From assembly GCA_027297685.1 (NCBI GenBank), contig JAPUHN010000298.1, forward strand, positions 1 through 32,108: a stretch of DNA of 32,108 bases. The letters run 5' to 3'. Origin of the DNA: Alphaproteobacteria bacterium. Lineage in GTDB: Bacteria > Pseudomonadota > Alphaproteobacteria > UBA6615. The notes beneath the pieces are model-generated. The model was not told the DNA's origin, did not search any database, and worked only from the letters and a program-made list of their open reading frames with translations. Both the position numbers and the translations under genes were made by a program. Positions 17,772 through 26,705 of this stretch are shown piece after piece. Every line of letters starts with the position of its first letter. Within the stretch, counting starts at the first letter, position 1.

Positions 17772-18965
17772 ATGCCGTTACGCTGGGTCATGTTAATCGT
17801 TCTGTTCCTGGTGCGGCTCGCCATGGGCTACCAGTTTCAGTCCGTTGCCTCGGTATCCTCCCATCTCGTGAACGAGCTCGGCTTCAGCTATGCCCAGGTT
17901 GGTACGCTAATTGGGTTCTTCGTGCTGCCTGGCATCGTCATCTCGATTCCGAGCGGTGTTCTGACGCGCGCGGTCAGCGATAAGACGCTGCTGATGTTCG
18001 GCGCGCTGACAATGGTTGTCGGGGCGCTGGTAATGGGAATTGGCGCGGGCACTTCGGAGCTCTATGTGGGCCGCCTGATCACCGGGATCGGCGGCACCAT
18101 TTTCAATGTGATTCTGACTAAAATGGTCACCGACTGGTTCGATGGGAAAGAGATCGTCACGGGATTGGCCGTCATGCTGACGGCGTGGCCGATCGGCATC
18201 GCGCTCGGCCTTCTGACCCAGGGCTTTATTGCCGATACCTATGGCTGGCCTTGGGCGATGCACGCCACCGGCGGTCTGGCGCTGGTCGCGTTTCTGTTGA
18301 CGGCAACGCTATACCGCAATCCACCGCGCGCCACACTCGCTGCCAATCAACCACTGCAGTTTAGCGTACCGCGCCGTCAGCTCGTTCACATCAGTGTCGT
18401 TGGCCTCGGCTGGGCTCTTTTTAATGTGAGCTTAATCATCGTGGTGAGTTTTGGACCGGACGTTTTGATCGAGCATGGCTACGAGGCAGGCGCGGCGCGG
18501 GCGACAATCAGCCTTGCCACCTGGTCGATGCTGATTTCGATCCCTTTTGCTGGCCGGCTAATGGAAGTGTTTGGCTGGATAACGCTTTCCACAGTCGCGA
18601 GCCTGACGGTGGCAGCTGGCGTTATGGCAGCGCTCTCGCAGGGCCTGGCGCCGGAGATGCTCAGCGTTGCCTTCGGGCTGATTTTTGGTATCCCGGCCGG
18701 CGCGTTGATGGCGCTAACGTCGCAAGCGCTTAGCCCCGACAACAGGGGGCCGGGACTGGGAATTTTCTACACTTGGTATTTCGTCGGTATGACGATTGGA
18801 CCCGCATTTGCCGGTAGGATGCGCGATCTGAGTGGCGCCGCCGCACCGCTGATTGCTGGTGCCGTCATGCTCATCGCCGTGGTTATGTGTGTCGGCGCGT
18901 TGCGGGCGCTTCAACGCATCTGGCCGATCGAAGGGGTGCCGAAGCGCGATGTGGTTTCTGGCTAG
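17772..18965 (+). CDS. MFS transporter
   Basis: About 397 aa, 12-TM-type hydrophobic pattern, LNELGFSYAQVGTLIGFFVLPGIVISIPSGVLTRAVSDK-like MFS motif A region. Start chosen at ATG 17772 (MPLRWVM); the track ORF begins at 17733. Confidence 0.9.
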   Translation: MPLRWVMLIVLFLVRLAMGYQFQSVASVSSHLVNELGFSYAQVGTLIGFFVLPGIVISIPSGVLTRAVSDKTLLMFGALTMVVGALVMGIGAGTSELYVGRLITGIGGTIFNVILTKMVTDWFDGKEIVTGLAVMLTAWPIGIALGLLTQGFIADTYGWPWAMHATGGLALVAFLLTATLYRNPPRATLAANQPLQFSVPRRQLVHISVVGLGWALFNVSLIIVVSFGPDVLIEHGYEAGAARATISLATWSMLISIPFAGRLMEVFGWITLSTVASLTVAAGVMAALSQGLAPEMLSVAFGLIFGIPAGALMALTSQALSPDNRGPGLGIFYTWYFVGMTIGPAFAGRMRDLSGAAAPLIAGAVMLIAVVMCVGALRALQRIWPIEGVPKRDVVSG

Positions 18966-19028
18966 CCGGTCTTGCTGCAACAAACCACTTCGCGACTGAT
19001 ACAAACTGGGGCAATCGCATCACATCTG

Positions 19029-20231
19029 CTAAATCGCGCCGGCCTCGCGCAAGGCAACGATGTCTTCCGCCGACTTGCCAAGTTCGCTCAACACGGCGTC
19101 GGTATGTTCGCCCAGCACCGGCGGTGCGCGCCGGATGGCGGCAGGGTCGCGCGAGAATCGAAACGGGATGCCGGGAATTTTGATCTCGCCCTCGGTCGTG
19201 TGATTGGCCGTGGTGACAAGACCCCGCGCCACGGTATGGGCGGCGGTCAACGCCTGCTCGACGGTATTGATCGGGGCACACGAAACGCTGGCGGCGAGAA
19301 GCTTATCGAGCCAGGCCGCCGTGGTATCGGTGCGGAACAAATCGGCGATCATGCCGTCGCATGCGCCCCGGTTGGCCACCCGGTCGCGGTTGCGGGCGAA
19401 GCGTTCGTCTTCGGCCCACTCGGTATGGCCGACCGCGTTGCAGAATGTCGCGAACTGCGTGTCGTTTCCGATCGACAGCGCGATCATGCCGTCGCCGGTG
19501 GGATACGCGTTGTAGGGCACGATATTGGGGTGACCGTTGCCGTAGCGCCCGGCCGCCTTGCCCGATGCCAGAAAATTCGCCGCCACATTGGCCAACAGCG
19601 ACACCCCGGTATCGTAGAGCGATACTTCGATGGCTTGGCCATGGCCGCTACGGTGGCGGGCGTTGATCGCAGCGAGGATGGTCGAGAGCGCGTACAGGCC
19701 GGTGCACAGGTCGACGATGGCAACCCCAAGTTTCATCGGTTCGCCCTCGGCCTCGCCGGTGATGGCCATCAGCCCACTTTCCGCCTGCAGCAAGAAATCG
19801 TAGCCGGGCAGGCCGGCGCGCGGGCCGGTCGAGCCATAGCCGAGGATCGAGCAGCGCACGATTTGCGGCGCGTTGGCTTCGTACCAGGCGTCGTCGAAAC
19901 CGAACCTGGCCATGGTGCCAAGCTTGAAATTGTCGATCACCACGTCGGCGCCGCGCACCAGCTCGCCGAGAATTTCCTGGCCGGCTTCATGCTTCAGGTT
20001 CAGCGTCATACCGCGTTTGTTGCGGTTAGCGCTGAGGAAATAGGCCGATTCCTCGCCAACGAAAGGCGGGCCCCAGGCGCGGGTGTCGTCGCCATGACCC
20101 GGTTGTTCGACCTTGATTATATCGGCGCCCATGTCGCCCAGCAACATGGTGCAAAACGGCCCGGCAAGGACCCGCGTCAGGTCGATCACGCGAAGGCTGT
20201 CGAGGGCGCCGGGTTTTGGTTCGTCGGTCAT
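19029..20231 (-). CDS. CaiB/BaiF (class III) CoA-transferase
   Basis: MTDEPKPGALDSLRVIDLTRVLAGPFCTMLLGDMGADIIKVEQPGHGDDTRAWGPPF...SAYFLSANRNKRGMTLNLKHEAGQEIL signature. Start chosen at 20231; the ORF extends to 20252. Confidence 0.95.
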   Translation of the reverse strand: MTDEPKPGALDSLRVIDLTRVLAGPFCTMLLGDMGADIIKVEQPGHGDDTRAWGPPFVGEESAYFLSANRNKRGMTLNLKHEAGQEILGELVRGADVVIDNFKLGTMARFGFDDAWYEANAPQIVRCSILGYGSTGPRAGLPGYDFLLQAESGLMAITGEAEGEPMKLGVAIVDLCTGLYALSTILAAINARHRSGHGQAIEVSLYDTGVSLLANVAANFLASGKAAGRYGNGHPNIVPYNAYPTGDGMIALSIGNDTQFATFCNAVGHTEWAEDERFARNRDRVANRGACDGMIADLFRTDTTAAWLDKLLAASVSCAPINTVEQALTAAHTVARGLVTTANHTTEGEIKIPGIPFRFSRDPAAIRRAPPVLGEHTDAVLSELGKSAEDIVALREAGAI

Positions 20232-20251
20232 GATCGCGATCCTCGACCCCA

Positions 20252-20317
20252 TCCTTCGACAAGCTCAGGATGAGGTTTGGTATGCGTCGGCATCCTCATC
20301 CTGAGCTTGTCGAAGGA
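20252..20317. repeat. Dispersed palindromic repeat, copy 1 (24-bp perfect arms)
   Basis: TCCTTCGACAAGCTCAGGATGAGG (20252-20275) and its perfect reverse complement (20294-20317), 18-nt spacer. Confidence 0.95.
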
Positions 20318-20335
20318 CGAGGATGAAGACGGCGC

Positions 20336-21211
20336 CTATTCCGCTTTCAACTGGTTGCGGTTGTTGTTGAAGTCGTCGAGGTACTGATCGACTGCTTCCT
20401 TGTTTTTTACACGGAACTGCATGAAATCGGGTTCGCGTTTGTCGAGAAAGGCCTGCATGCCTTCGTTGGCTTCGTCGCTGCCCCACACGTGGGCGAGCAG
20501 TTCCATGCCGTGTTGCCACGAGGCATAGAGCTCGTCGGACTCGTGGTTGAGCGATTTCTTGGTCATGCGGATAGTCTGGCCGCTGTGCGACTTGATGCTC
20601 TCGCACCATTTCTCGGTCTCCTCGCGCAGTTTGTCTTGCGGCACGACCTTGTTGATCAGGCCGATCTCGACCGCCTCGGCGGCGGTGAAGGTGCGGGCGA
20701 GAAAGATCATCTCACGGGCCAGGCGTTCGCCGATCATGCGCGGTATGTATTGCGTTGCGCCGACCGTCGGGCACGCGCCGACCTTGGCGCCGGACTGGCC
20801 GAACATGGCGTTGTCCGAGGCGATGACCATGTCGCACCACAGCGCCAATTCGTGGCCGCCGCCCATGCACCAGCCGTTGACCATGGCGATCACCGGGATT
20901 GGCAGACCGCGGATGGTCATGGCGGTGCCGAGCATGCGGTCGTTCCAATGGTACGCGTTGGCCCAGTTCAACTTCATCATGGCGCCGAAGTCGCCGCCGG
21001 CGGAGAACGACGTGTCGCCGGCGCCGGTGACGACGGCAGCCACGATTGTGGGGTCGTTGCGGGTCGACTTGAAGGCGTGAATCAGCTCGTCGAGGGTGTG
21101 CTCGCGGAAGGCGTTCTGAGATTTGGGCCGGTTTATGGTGATCCAGGCGACATTATTTTCGACTTCGAATAGAATGTCGTTGAAGTCGTCGGACGTGGGT
21201 AGATTGGACAT
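20336..21211 (-). CDS. Enoyl-CoA hydratase/isomerase (crotonase) family protein, BadI/MenB-like
   Basis: MSNLPTSDDFNDILFEVENNVAWITINRPKSQNAFREHTLDELI; SFSAGGDFG; NGWCMGGGHELALWCDMVIAS. ATG at 21211 chosen; the track ORF extends to 21349. Confidence 0.93.
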   Translation of the reverse strand: MSNLPTSDDFNDILFEVENNVAWITINRPKSQNAFREHTLDELIHAFKSTRNDPTIVAAVVTGAGDTSFSAGGDFGAMMKLNWANAYHWNDRMLGTAMTIRGLPIPVIAMVNGWCMGGGHELALWCDMVIASDNAMFGQSGAKVGACPTVGATQYIPRMIGERLAREMIFLARTFTAAEAVEIGLINKVVPQDKLREETEKWCESIKSHSGQTIRMTKKSLNHESDELYASWQHGMELLAHVWGSDEANEGMQAFLDKREPDFMQFRVKNKEAVDQYLDDFNNNRNQLKAE

Positions 21212-21309
21212 CGGTTCGCTCCCCATTGAATTCTTGTTATATGTTTCCGTACGGCGTTTAGCCGCCTGGTGCAACGGGCGTATAAATTGCCCCGCCACAA
21301 TGTTAAATT

Positions 21310-21319
21310 TGTCCGGACA
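21310..21319. promoter_or_regulatory. Perfect palindrome TGTCCGGACA, candidate operator
   Basis: Self-complementary 10-mer in the divergent intergenic region between enoyl-CoA hydratase (-) and SMP-30 gene (+). Confidence 0.4.
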
Positions 21320-21323
21320 TATA

Positions 21324-21335
21324 AATAATATTATT
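21324..21335. promoter_or_regulatory. Perfect AT palindrome AATAATATTATT
   Basis: Self-complementary 12-mer 4 bp from TGTCCGGACA in the same divergent region. Confidence 0.3.
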
Positions 21336-21405
21336 CGAGCACACAACATGCCATGCCGGTCCGGCCACCGCTCGTTGTCGGTATTTAGAGGGGGGAAAAG
21401 TTCGG

Positions 21406-22329
21406 ATGTTCAATCCATTCAAAGAGGTCGAGCTTATCAAGGCTCAGGTTCTTCAAACGTTGCCGGACAAGTTCCGTAGTAGCCGCCGCTCGGATTGGTC
21501 CGATCCGAACCGGCAGGGCGCCGAAGTCGAATGTTTTCTCGAGGGCCCCTCGTTCGACCGCGCCGGCAATCTCTATTTCACCGACATTCCCTTCGGCCGT
21601 ATTTTCCGCATCCCGCCGGACGGCGATATCGAATTGGTCGCCGAATATGATGGTTGGCCGAACGGCCTGAAGATCCATAAAGACGGGCGTATTTTCGTTG
21701 CCTGCTACAAGTACGGCATCATGGAGGTCGACCCCGATAAGGGGACGGTCGAGACAGTTTTGGGGTCGGTGTTCAGCGAAGGCTTCAAAGGCACCAACGA
21801 CCTCCATTTCGCTAAGAACGGCGATCTGTATTTCACCGACCAGGGCCAGACCGGCGTGGTTGACCCCACGGGCCGCGTGTTTCGGTGGGGTGCCGACGGC
21901 AGCCTCGACCGATTGGCGGTCAACATACCCAGCCCCAACGGCATAACGCTGAACATCAAAGAGAACCAGTGTTACGTCGCGGTCACGCGGACCCAACAGA
22001 TCTGGCGTCTGCCATTGATGGCCGACGGCAATGTGTCGAAAACCGGGGTGGCGATCCAACTGTCCGGCGGCCATGCGGGTCCCGACGGCCTCGAGAGCGA
22101 TTCCGAAGACGGTTTGCTCGTGTGCCATCTGGGCGTTGGCATCTGGCGGTTCGACGATAACGGTTTGCCGACCCATCTTATTCATGCCGGCGACGCGCAC
22201 CGGTTGATGACCAATATCGCCTTCGGCGGCCCTGCCAACCAAACGCTGTTCATCACCGATTCCCTGAACGGCAACATCCTGACTGCCGAGCTGCCGATAG
22301 CCGGCAAAACCATGTACGGCCTAAGCTGA
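21406..22329 (+). CDS. SMP-30/gluconolactonase/LRE-family protein (lactonase-like beta-propeller)
   Basis: 307 aa; EGPSFDRAGNLYFTDIPFGRIFRIPPDGDIELVAEYDGWPNGLKIHKDGRIFVA; FTDQGQTG; NGITLN. Confidence 0.93.
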   Translation: MFNPFKEVELIKAQVLQTLPDKFRSSRRSDWSDPNRQGAEVECFLEGPSFDRAGNLYFTDIPFGRIFRIPPDGDIELVAEYDGWPNGLKIHKDGRIFVACYKYGIMEVDPDKGTVETVLGSVFSEGFKGTNDLHFAKNGDLYFTDQGQTGVVDPTGRVFRWGADGSLDRLAVNIPSPNGITLNIKENQCYVAVTRTQQIWRLPLMADGNVSKTGVAIQLSGGHAGPDGLESDSEDGLLVCHLGVGIWRFDDNGLPTHLIHAGDAHRLMTNIAFGGPANQTLFITDSLNGNILTAELPIAGKTMYGLS

Positions 22330-22371
22330 GGCGCCGATCTCCGCCGCTGCGACACGACACACGGGTGCGCC

Positions 22372-23310
22372 ATGACTGCTGCCATCAACAAAATCCTGAT
22401 CTACGGATATGGTGTCATGGGGCAGGCGGTCTCCGGCACTTTCGCTGAGGCCGGCTTCGACGTTCATGTGGTGTCCTCGCGCGCCAATGCGTTGGCCGGC
22501 AGCGCCGATCCGGTGACATTCCATGAAAATCTGTCCACCGGCGCGCCGGATCTGGTCCCCGACATCGTCATCGAGTTCGTGCCGGAGAACTACGAGGACA
22601 AGCAGGCCGTCTACCGCGAAATCGAGGCGGCCTACGGCGGCGCGCCGCTGATCGCCAGCGGTACCTCGGGCCTAGATCTGACGAAGCTGGCCGACGGTCT
22701 GGCTCACGCCGAGCGGTTCCTCGGCGTGCACTATTTCATGCCGGCCGAGAGTACGGCGGTGGTCGAAGTCATGGCCGGGCCAAGCTGTCCACGCGAAGAC
22801 GTCGACGCGGTGTCGGACGCCATGAAGCGCACCGGCAAGGAAACGGTGGTTCTGTATAGCCCGGTGGTCGGCTTCCTGATCAACCGGCTGCAGCACATCA
22901 TCCTGCACGAATGCTATTACCTGATGCAGAACGGCGTCGCTGGACCCGACGATATCGACATGTCGGCGCGGCTAATGCTGGGGCCGCGCATGTGTCTCAA
23001 CGGGCTGGTCCAGCAAAAGGATATCAGCGGGCTCAAAATTCACGCCGATGCCCAGCGATCCATCGTGCCGGAGCTGTACCCGGTCGATACGCCCAACCCG
23101 ATGATCCAGGATATGGTGTCGCGTGGCGAGGGTGGGCTGGGCGACGGCAAGGGGTTTTATGACTGGTCCGGTATGGATGTCGGCGAAATCCGCGCCCGCG
23201 CGGGCCGCCGATTGCGCAAACTGACCGAATTCCTGCGTGCCGAAGCGGCGGAAGAGGCCGGCGCTCTGGAACCGCGCCCGCGCTCGCGCGCAGAGCTTTT
23301 GGGCGAGTGA
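22372..23310 (+). CDS. 3-hydroxyacyl-CoA dehydrogenase-like NAD-binding protein
   Basis: 312 aa; GYGVMGQAVSGTFAEAGFDV Rossmann motif, ASGTSGL, GVHYFMPAESTAVVEV (catalytic His region), SPVVGFLINRLQ. Confidence 0.9.
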   Translation: MTAAINKILIYGYGVMGQAVSGTFAEAGFDVHVVSSRANALAGSADPVTFHENLSTGAPDLVPDIVIEFVPENYEDKQAVYREIEAAYGGAPLIASGTSGLDLTKLADGLAHAERFLGVHYFMPAESTAVVEVMAGPSCPREDVDAVSDAMKRTGKETVVLYSPVVGFLINRLQHIILHECYYLMQNGVAGPDDIDMSARLMLGPRMCLNGLVQQKDISGLKIHADAQRSIVPELYPVDTPNPMIQDMVSRGEGGLGDGKGFYDWSGMDVGEIRARAGRRLRKLTEFLRAEAAEEAGALEPRPRSRAELLGE

Positions 23311-23384
23311 GCGACGGAGATCTCGTTACCTCTCGCCCGTTTACCCTGGGTCTGGTAACTTCGGAGTAGCCACAGGGTTCGCCA

Positions 23385-24485
23385 ATGAAAATCACCGAAA
23401 TCACACCGATCGCCATTTCGCTGCCGATGACCAAACCGCTCAAGATGGCGGGCATCGTCTTCGACCATAGCGACAACGTGCTGGTTCGCGTTACCACCGA
23501 TAACGGTCTGGTCGGCTGGGGTGAAGCGTCGGCGTCGCCGACCATGACCGGCGAGACGGTGGAAAGCATGATGGCGGCGATCCGCTACCTCTCGCCGTTT
23601 TTCATCGGCCGCGACCCTGCGGAGTTTGCCGATAATCTGGCGCTGATGGATTTCCGCCTCTACGGCAACGCCAGCGCCAAGACGGTGCTGGAAATGGCGT
23701 TCTACGATCTGGCGGGCAAGGCAGTGCAGAAGCCGCTGGCGGAACTGCTGGGCTCGGTGCGGCGAACGCGCCTGCCGGTCTTGTGGCTGCTGGCGTCGGG
23801 TAGGCTCGATGAGGATTTGGCCGACGGCAAAGAGAGGCTCGATGACGGCTTTAAATCGTTCAAGATCAAGGTCGGGACGAACTCGGTCGCCGACGACATC
23901 GAACGCGCGAAGCAGGTCCGCAAGCTGGTCAATGGTGGCGTCCAATTGTCGTCTGATACCAATCAGGGCTGGTCGCTTGAAGACGCCATCACGTTTGTCG
24001 AGGGGGTTGGTGACACATTGGACTTCATCGAGCAGCCGATAATGGGCCATGACGTCGAAGGCATGGCCGAGGTACAGCGCCACGCCAAGGCGCCGATCGG
24101 CGCCGACGAAGGCCTGCACAGTCTCCGGGACATCCGCCTCCACAAGGAAATGGGTGCAGCCCAGGGCGGCAGTCTGAAAATGATCAAGCTGGGTGGTGTC
24201 ACCCGCGCCTATGAGGCGGCGTGCCTGTGCGACGAATTGGGCATGAACGTCAACATGGCGGGCAAGATTGCGGAATCGAGTATCGCCAGCGCCGCCGTTT
24301 TGCATATCTCGGCTGCCGCGCCATCGCTTGACTGGGGCCTCAGCATTACCAATCAATATGTCGCCAAGGATCTTGTGCGCAATCCGATCGTGGTCGTGGC
24401 GGGCGACGCCGTTCTGCCAGAGGGTGCGGGGCTTGGCGTCGAGGTCGACGAGGACGCGGTGCAAGAGTTCAGTGTTAGCCGTTAA
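23385..24485 (+). CDS. Enolase-superfamily protein, mandelate racemase/muconate lactonizing enzyme family
   Basis: 366 aa; FKIKVG (KxK), SSDTNQGW, FIEQP, GADEGLHS, LKMIKLGGVTRA motifs. Confidence 0.94.
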   Translation: MKITEITPIAISLPMTKPLKMAGIVFDHSDNVLVRVTTDNGLVGWGEASASPTMTGETVESMMAAIRYLSPFFIGRDPAEFADNLALMDFRLYGNASAKTVLEMAFYDLAGKAVQKPLAELLGSVRRTRLPVLWLLASGRLDEDLADGKERLDDGFKSFKIKVGTNSVADDIERAKQVRKLVNGGVQLSSDTNQGWSLEDAITFVEGVGDTLDFIEQPIMGHDVEGMAEVQRHAKAPIGADEGLHSLRDIRLHKEMGAAQGGSLKMIKLGGVTRAYEAACLCDELGMNVNMAGKIAESSIASAAVLHISAAAPSLDWGLSITNQYVAKDLVRNPIVVVAGDAVLPEGAGLGVEVDEDAVQEFSVSR

Positions 24486-24545
24486 CAGTTAGCTATCGGC
24501 CGTTAGCCACAACCAAGCAGCTAATAGCTACCCGCTAACAGCTCA
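24474..24545. repeat. GTTAGC/GCTAAC-rich inverted repeat cluster between convergent genes
   Basis: GTTAGCCGTTAACAGTTAGCTATCGGCCGTTAGCC...GCTAATAGCTACCCGCTAACAGCTC; GTTAGCC twice direct, GCTAAC in inverse orientation. Confidence 0.6.
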
Positions 24546-24547
24546 CG

Positions 24548-25303
24548 TCAGTCCCGCGTGCGCCAATCGCGCCGCAAGTCGAGAGAATAGACGAACCGTC
24601 CCTCGGGATGAACGCTGCGCGTGGTCTCGAACAGCCGGCCGTTATGATCGGTGTAGCGGCGAACGATCGTCATCGCCGCTGTGTCCGGCGCGACTTCCAG
24701 ATGCCTTGCCAGTGCTCCGTCGATGTGGCTGGCGAACATATCGAGCTGGGCGTGGCCGATGATTTCGCCGTGTTGCTGCTCGATGATTTGGTGAACCGCA
24801 CGGTGATCGACCGACACTTGCCGCGCGGCATTCTCGAACTGGGGCAATACGTAGACGTCTTGCCAGCAGATCGGCATGTTTGCCCTTTCCGAGCGGCGAA
24901 CGCCGCTAATTCGGAACCAGTCGGCGCCCGACTGCACTTTCAGAATTTCGGCCTGTTCGGCATTGAGCGAAATGCGGCCCGACTCCATGACTTCGAAGCT
25001 GGTCCCCGGATAGCGTAATAATTCCGACAGGGCGCTGACCGATTGCACGTATGCTTGCTCGGGCCGCGCCGACATAACGCGTGTGCCCGAGCCGCGGCGC
25101 ATTGCCACCATTCCTAACTCGCGCAATTGGCGTAGCGCTTCGCGCACGGTGTATCGGCTGACGTTGTAGCGGTCGCACAATTCCATTTCGGTCGGCAACA
25201 TCGCGCCCACCGCGAACTTCTCAGCGGCGATGTCCGCCATCAGGTCGTCGGCAATGACCTGGTAGCGCGGCCGGTCGGTATCGCTGATCGTCGATGTCAT
25301 CAC
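24548..25303 (-). CDS. GntR-family transcriptional regulator (HutC/UTRA subfamily)
   Basis: 251 aa; wHTH YQVIADDLMADIAAEKFAVGAMLPTEMELCDRYNVSRYTVREALRQLRELGMVAMRRGSGTRV followed by UTRA-like ligand domain. Confidence 0.95.
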   Translation of the reverse strand: MMTSTISDTDRPRYQVIADDLMADIAAEKFAVGAMLPTEMELCDRYNVSRYTVREALRQLRELGMVAMRRGSGTRVMSARPEQAYVQSVSALSELLRYPGTSFEVMESGRISLNAEQAEILKVQSGADWFRISGVRRSERANMPICWQDVYVLPQFENAARQVSVDHRAVHQIIEQQHGEIIGHAQLDMFASHIDGALARHLEVAPDTAAMTIVRRYTDHNGRLFETTRSVHPEGRFVYSLDLRRDWRTRD

Positions 25304-25450
25304 CTATCTTCCGCTGTACGCACGAAAGAATCTACCTCTCGGCGTCGTTTAATGCATCGATAGGATCGTCGAACCCAGGGCATCGCTTTACAGGCGCCAA
25401 CACCGGTGCGATACGTGATTTTCCAATAAGAAAAGCCAGGGGGGATCGTC

Positions 25451-26680
25451 ATGACCTATCCGACAGGTGAAAGTTACGCCTGGAACGTTGAGGCGATCGG
25501 CTACTGCGATCTCGAAGGACGGCCGGCATTCAAACTGGCGCTGCATCAAGCAGGCGACCGCTGGTATCTCTATACGGCCAAATTCTGGCATCCGGGATAT
25601 TCCATCGTCGAGGTCACCGACCCAGCCAATCCGCGGTTTGTCCGTTTCATCGAAGGTCCGGCGAACACCTGGACCTTGCAGGTACAAATCGCCGATGGAA
25701 AGATGATCACGTCGCAAGAAAAAATCATGGAGGGCTGGGGCGACACACCGGGCATGCCCAATGGCGAGGGGTTTTTGATCTGGGACCTGGCCGACCCCGA
25801 AGACCCGCAACTGCTGGGTCATTTCAAGACCGAGGGCGACGGAACGCACCGCAACTATTACGATGGCGGCCGTTACGTCTACGCCACCGGGCTGCCCAAC
25901 GGCTATATCGGCCATATATTGCAGATCGTCGATATCGACGATCCCGCCAATCCGACGGAGGTCGGGCGTTGGTGGAAACCCGGTCAATGGACGGAAGGCG
26001 GCGAGACCGGTGCGCCGCTCGGTATCTTGCTGCATGGCGGCGCCTATGTGAAAGGCGACCGCGCCTACATGCCCTATGGCTCGGGCGGGTTCGTCATCCT
26101 CGACATTTCCGACAAGACCAAGCCGACGATGATCAGCGATTTGCCGTTTTCGCCGCCCTTCGTCAATTTCATCGCCGTGCACACCGCCGTGCCGTTGCAG
26201 GGGCGCGATCTGGTGGTGGTCAATTCCGAGGCGATCAAGGAGAATTGCGAGGAACCGCTGGGCTATTGCGGCATCGTCGATGTCAGCGACGAGACCAATC
26301 CGCATCTCATTTCGCTATTCCCGCTTCCGGTACCGCCCGCGGCGGCGCCGTACCGAAATTTCTGCGAGCGCGGTGGCCGCTTCGGGCCGCACAACCAGCA
26401 CCAGCCCCAAAACCAGGACATCCTCTATCAGGGCGAAGATTTGTCTTTCGTGACCTATTTCAACGGCGGATTGCGGATATACGATATTACCGACGAGCGG
26501 TTGCCACGCGAAGTCGGCTATTTCATGCCGCCCGACCCGTTGGAACGCCGCGGGTTATTGCCGGCGAGCAAACTCGTCGCCCAAACCGAGGACGTGATCG
26601 TCGATAATCGCGGCAATATTATCGTGTCCGACAAAAACCACGGCATCTATGTGCTGCGCTACAACGGCCTGAATCCATAA
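25451..26680 (+). CDS. LVIVD-repeat beta-propeller protein, function unknown
   Basis: 409 aa with repeated IVEVTDPANPRFV, IVDIDDPANPTEVG, ILDISDKTKPTMI, IVDVSDETNPHLI, IYDITDERLPREVG units; no obvious N-terminal signal peptide. Confidence 0.88.
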   Translation: MTYPTGESYAWNVEAIGYCDLEGRPAFKLALHQAGDRWYLYTAKFWHPGYSIVEVTDPANPRFVRFIEGPANTWTLQVQIADGKMITSQEKIMEGWGDTPGMPNGEGFLIWDLADPEDPQLLGHFKTEGDGTHRNYYDGGRYVYATGLPNGYIGHILQIVDIDDPANPTEVGRWWKPGQWTEGGETGAPLGILLHGGAYVKGDRAYMPYGSGGFVILDISDKTKPTMISDLPFSPPFVNFIAVHTAVPLQGRDLVVVNSEAIKENCEEPLGYCGIVDVSDETNPHLISLFPLPVPPAAAPYRNFCERGGRFGPHNQHQPQNQDILYQGEDLSFVTYFNGGLRIYDITDERLPREVGYFMPPDPLERRGLLPASKLVAQTEDVIVDNRGNIIVSDKNHGIYVLRYNGLNP

Positions 26681-26705
26681 ACGCCATCCGGCGGCGCCCG
26701 CATCG

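Noticed and set aside
18972-20273. 433-aa plus-strand ORF opposite CaiB/BaiF gene
   Set aside because: Antisense frame of a clear CoA-transferase, and it runs into the palindromic repeat.
23157-24464. 435-aa antisense ORF across 3HCDH end and MLE gene
   Set aside because: Shadow ORF of GC-rich coding sequence; both sense genes have clear catalytic motifs.
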